From Bacteroidales bacterium (GTDB lineage Bacteria; Bacteroidota; Bacteroidia; Bacteroidales; UBA932): a stretch of DNA of 64,000 nucleotides. The notes under the pieces were generated by a model, which did not search any database, was not told the origin of the DNA, and was given only the letters and a program-made list of their open reading frames with translations. The stretch lies in the NCBI GenBank assembly GCA_017438975.1, contig JAFRUH010000009.1, forward strand, positions 247,145 through 311,144, in the 5' to 3' direction. Shown here in pieces: positions 61,211-64,000 of this stretch (its first letter is position 1; each line of letters starts with the position of its first letter). The position numbers were made by a program, and so were the translations under genes.

Positions 61211-62380
61211 TTACGCTTGTTTCAGCTGGGTTATCATCTCTTCAGCGACGGCTTCCGAGGCGCCGCTGCCGCCAAGAAGGGCCCGGATTTCGGCATAGTC
61301 GGCCTTCATCCGTTCCTGGTAGGGGAGATCTCCGACAAGCCGTCTCACTTCGGTCTCCAGGTTTTCAGGGGTCATATAGTACTGGAGGAGTTCGCGGAAG
61401 GCGGAGCGTCCGAGAATCAGGTTCCCGAGACTGATGAAAGGGGTCCTGATGATCGTCCGTCCGATCAGGAAGGAGATCCGGCTGTCCACGCCGTACCCGA
61501 CGACCTGCGGGGTCCCGATGAGGGCGGCCTCCAGGGAGGCAGTTCCGGAATTGACCACGGCTGCTTCCGCGTGGCGGAGAATGTCATAGGTCCGTCCGAA
61601 GAGGACGCTGACGAATCCTTCCCGTCCCGAGACGAGCTCCCGGTAATCTTCTTCTTTCCGGGAAGGGGCGCCGGCTGCGATGAACCGGAAACCGGCGAAT
61701 TCCGGATCGGCATGGAGCCGGTCGGCAAGGGCGGCGAGCCGCGGGATCATGAACTTGAGTTCATTGCTCCGGGATCCCGGAAGCAGGGCGATGAAGGGTC
61801 CCCCGTCCAGCCCCGCACTACGGAGGAAGTCTTCCCGGGATGTATGCATGGCGGGTGAGCCGTCGATCGCATCGATCAGGGGATTGCCCTTGTAGACGGC
61901 CTTCACGCCCTTTTTCTCGAAATAGGGGACTTCGAAGGGGAATACGATGAAGAGTGTGTCGACATCGACCCGGAGCTTCCTGATGCGGCTTTCGCGGGAA
62001 GCCCAGACCTTGGGCGCGATATAATAGAACACCTTGATTCCCGCCTTGCGGGCAAAGGAAGCGATCTTCAGGTTGAATCCGGGGTAATCGATCAGGATGA
62101 CCACATCCGGGCCCCACGCGAGGATGTCCTTATTGCAATCAGTGATTTTTCCGAGGAACTTCCTGGCTTTCAGGGCAACTTCCACGAATCCCATGACGGC
62201 CCCGTCCTTGTAGTCCCGGACCATTCCGCTTCCTTCCTGGTTCGCATGGAAAACGGCGTCCATCATCGGCCCGCCCCAGAATCGGATGTCCGCTTCCGGG
62301 TCCCTTGCGTAGAGTCCTTTCATTAGGTTCGATCCGTGAAGGTCTCCGCTGGCTTCTCCTGCGATGATGTAGTATTTCAA
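61211..62380 (-). CDS. lpxB: Lipid-A-disaccharide synthase
   Basis: A 389-residue GT19 enzyme with the N-terminal signature Ala-Gly-Glu-Ala-Ser-Gly-Asp-Leu-His-Gly-Ser. It also has Ile-Asp-Tyr-Pro-Gly-Phe-Asn (near 100), Leu-Leu-Pro-Gly-Ser-Arg (near 205) and Ser-Gly-Thr-Ala-Ser-Leu-Glu-Ala-Ala (near 285). It joins UDP-2,3-diacylglucosamine and lipid X at the inner membrane. It overlaps surE upstream by four bases and is followed three bases later by the two-domain lipoprotein gene. Confidence 0.96.
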   Translation of the reverse strand: MKYYIIAGEASGDLHGSNLMKGLYARDPEADIRFWGGPMMDAVFHANQEGSGMVRDYKDGAVMGFVEVALKARKFLGKITDCNKDILAWGPDVVILIDYPGFNLKIASFARKAGIKVFYYIAPKVWASRESRIRKLRVDVDTLFIVFPFEVPYFEKKGVKAVYKGNPLIDAIDGSPAMHTSREDFLRSAGLDGGPFIALLPGSRSNELKFMIPRLAALADRLHADPEFAGFRFIAAGAPSRKEEDYRELVSGREGFVSVLFGRTYDILRHAEAAVVNSGTASLEAALIGTPQVVGYGVDSRISFLIGRTIIRTPFISLGNLILGRSAFRELLQYYMTPENLETEVRRLVGDLPYQERMKADYAEIRALLGGSGASEAVAEEMITQLKQA

Positions 62381-63225
62381 GGGTTGAAGGGTATTTCCTT
62401 GTTTTCAAGCCGGCCGAGCTCTTCAAAATCGGTCCGGTCCAGCTGGTTCGGGGTGATGGTGATCCATCCTTCGTCGTTGAGGCGATGGTCCGCGAGGCCG
62501 GTTTCCGGCTCGTCGTCGATGAAATCTCCGGCCATCGTGAAGGCGGTTTCTCCTTCCTCGAGGGGGGTATCGAACTGGCCCCAGATGGCGTAGCCGGCGA
62601 ATTCCTTGGTCTTTTCGAGAATCGAGTCGTTCCAGGGCCGGAACTCCCGGACCCAATGGCAGCGGCCCTGGCGGGAGAAGCGGATGCCCTTGATCCGGTC
62701 AGCGGGAAGGGCAGGAAAATTGATGTTGTAGAGCAGCCCGTACCGGTTTTCCGGCCAGTTGTCCATCAGCCATTTGAAAATGCCCGGGAACAGGGTGCGG
62801 ATGGCGCTGAAATCGGCGTCCGGACGGTAGTCGCAGATAGAGATGCCGATGGCCCTGCAGCCATTGAGCGCCCCTTCTTCCGTCGCGCCGAGGGTGGCGG
62901 AATAATTGGCGGCGCTGCCCGCATTGGATCCGTGGTTGATGCCGCAGACGACGACGTCGGGATTCCTCCTGTCATATTTGTATTCGAGGCCGAACTTGAC
63001 ACAGGTGGCAGGGGTCGCATCGAGGTAGGACCAGTCTCCGGGGGCGAATTCGGGCAGGGGTTTGTAAGCCAGTTTCTTGAATCCGAGCGATACGGACATC
63101 GACATTGCGCTCTGGTGGTATTTGGGAGCAACGACGGTAATCTTGCCGAAGGGGGCGAGGCAGTCCGCCAGAACCTGGATCCCGGGGGAGCGGTAGCCGT
63201 CGTCGTTGCTAATCAGTATTTTCAT
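62377..63225 (-). CDS. surE: 5'/3'-nucleotidase SurE
   Basis: A 282-residue SurE phosphatase, a little longer than the usual 250. Ser-Asn-Asp-Asp-Gly-Tyr (metal-binding Asp-Asp) is at the N-terminus. Cys-Gly-Ile-Asn-His-Gly-Ser-Asn and Tyr-Ser-Ala-Thr-Leu-Gly-Ala-Thr-Glu-Glu-Gly follow. It hydrolyses nucleoside monophosphates and other phosphoesters. It is the first gene of the surE-lpxB unit. Confidence 0.95.
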   Translation of the reverse strand: MKILISNDDGYRSPGIQVLADCLAPFGKITVVAPKYHQSAMSMSVSLGFKKLAYKPLPEFAPGDWSYLDATPATCVKFGLEYKYDRRNPDVVVCGINHGSNAGSAANYSATLGATEEGALNGCRAIGISICDYRPDADFSAIRTLFPGIFKWLMDNWPENRYGLLYNINFPALPADRIKGIRFSRQGRCHWVREFRPWNDSILEKTKEFAGYAIWGQFDTPLEEGETAFTMAGDFIDDEPETGLADHRLNDEGWITITPNQLDRTDFEELGRLENKEIPFNP

Positions 63226-63251
63226 GCTTTACAAGGTTCAAAAAATCAATG

Positions 63252-63259
63252 CAAATATA
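63252..63259 (-). promoter_or_regulatory. -7 box (TATATTTG) for surE-lpxB
   Basis: A perfect octamer 26 bp before the surE ATG. No -33 element at normal spacing. Confidence 0.45.
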
Positions 63260-63280
63260 GCGAATTATTAGAAAAATTCG

Positions 63281-63288
63281 TAAATTTG
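63281..63288 (+). promoter_or_regulatory. -7 box (TAAATTTG) for gapA
   Basis: Fits TAnnTTTG, 68 bp upstream of the gapA ATG, divergent from the surE box. No TTTG at -33. Confidence 0.4.
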
Positions 63289-63332
63289 CGACGCTTGAAT
63301 GACAAGCATTTTGTTAGTGGGTATTTGTTTAA

Positions 63333-64000
<668 letters not shown>

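Overview
This window looks like the chromosome of a GC-rich (by eye about 55-60%) member of the order Bacteroidales. The evidence is two SusC/SusD pairs, repeated TAnnTTTG (-7) promoter boxes, some with a TTTG (-33) element 19-21 bp upstream, Bacteroidetes-restricted families (DUF5606, DUF3276, DUF6340), signal peptidase I substrates that mostly begin with Gln, and lipid A synthesis (lpxB). Genus cannot be fixed from the sequence; an uncultured gut or rumen lineage is plausible. Coding density is very high, with many 1-4 base overlaps and convergent genes that touch. No tRNA, CRISPR array, transposase, integrase or phage gene was seen.

Layout. 0-11 kb: partial GSCFA gene, a predicted outer-membrane barrel plus a 5'-nucleotidase lipoprotein, a GT4 glycosyltransferase and CPA2 antiporter, a DsbD-like reductant transporter, then rny, a probable 6S RNA, zapA and a coiled-coil gene. 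11-17 kb: nadE and a small membrane protein, a large perfect inverted repeat, then a purine-salvage operon (MTA/SAH deaminase and two tandem purine nucleoside phosphorylases) and a DUF3276 gene. 17-23 kb: housekeeping run nusB-yajC-ybbR-coaE, DUF5606-rimO and a DUF6340 lipoprotein. 22.6-27.8 kb: glpABC and queDE on the minus strand. 27.8-34.6 kb: a free-methionine-sulfoxide reductase, then a susC-susD-glycerophosphodiesterase operon. 34.6-37 kb: queC, a stand-alone GltD-like oxidoreductase and rnpB. 37-41.7 kb: a dipeptidase with an extra N-terminal domain, glutaminyl cyclase, and a TPP riboswitch controlling a TonB receptor. 41.7-48.5 kb: a possible small RNA, trmD, creD-like, GH97, a gene-free structured region of about 0.5 kb, NamZ and an EEP hydrolase. 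48.5-55.3 kb: a second SusD/SusC pair and a GH39-like enzyme. 55.3-64 kb: DUF349, yidC, yggS, a two-domain lipoprotein, lpxB, surE and the start of gapA.

How the parts fit. SusCD with a glycerophosphodiesterase, a few kb from glpABC, suggests scavenging of glycerophosphodiesters and anaerobic use of glycerol-3-phosphate. Deaminase plus two phosphorylases can turn methylthioadenosine or adenosine-type nucleosides into free purine bases. QueD, QueE and QueC make the deazapurine precursor of queuosine. Glutaminyl cyclase would cap the Gln N-termini predicted on many exported proteins here. The second SusCD locus sits with NamZ and an EEP hydrolase.

Most unusual material: a purine-site Asn-to-Asp difference between the two phosphorylases; a 26-bp perfect inverted repeat enclosing small hairpins (13631-13745); a gene-free region at 45.9-46.3 kb whose twin hairpins differ by compensatory changes; a promoter/terminator-delimited candidate small RNA at 41.7 kb; interleaved opposing promoters for rnpB and the dipeptidase; and two unusual domain arrangements (dipeptidase and the 59.8-61.2 kb lipoprotein). 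No complete novel system was identified.
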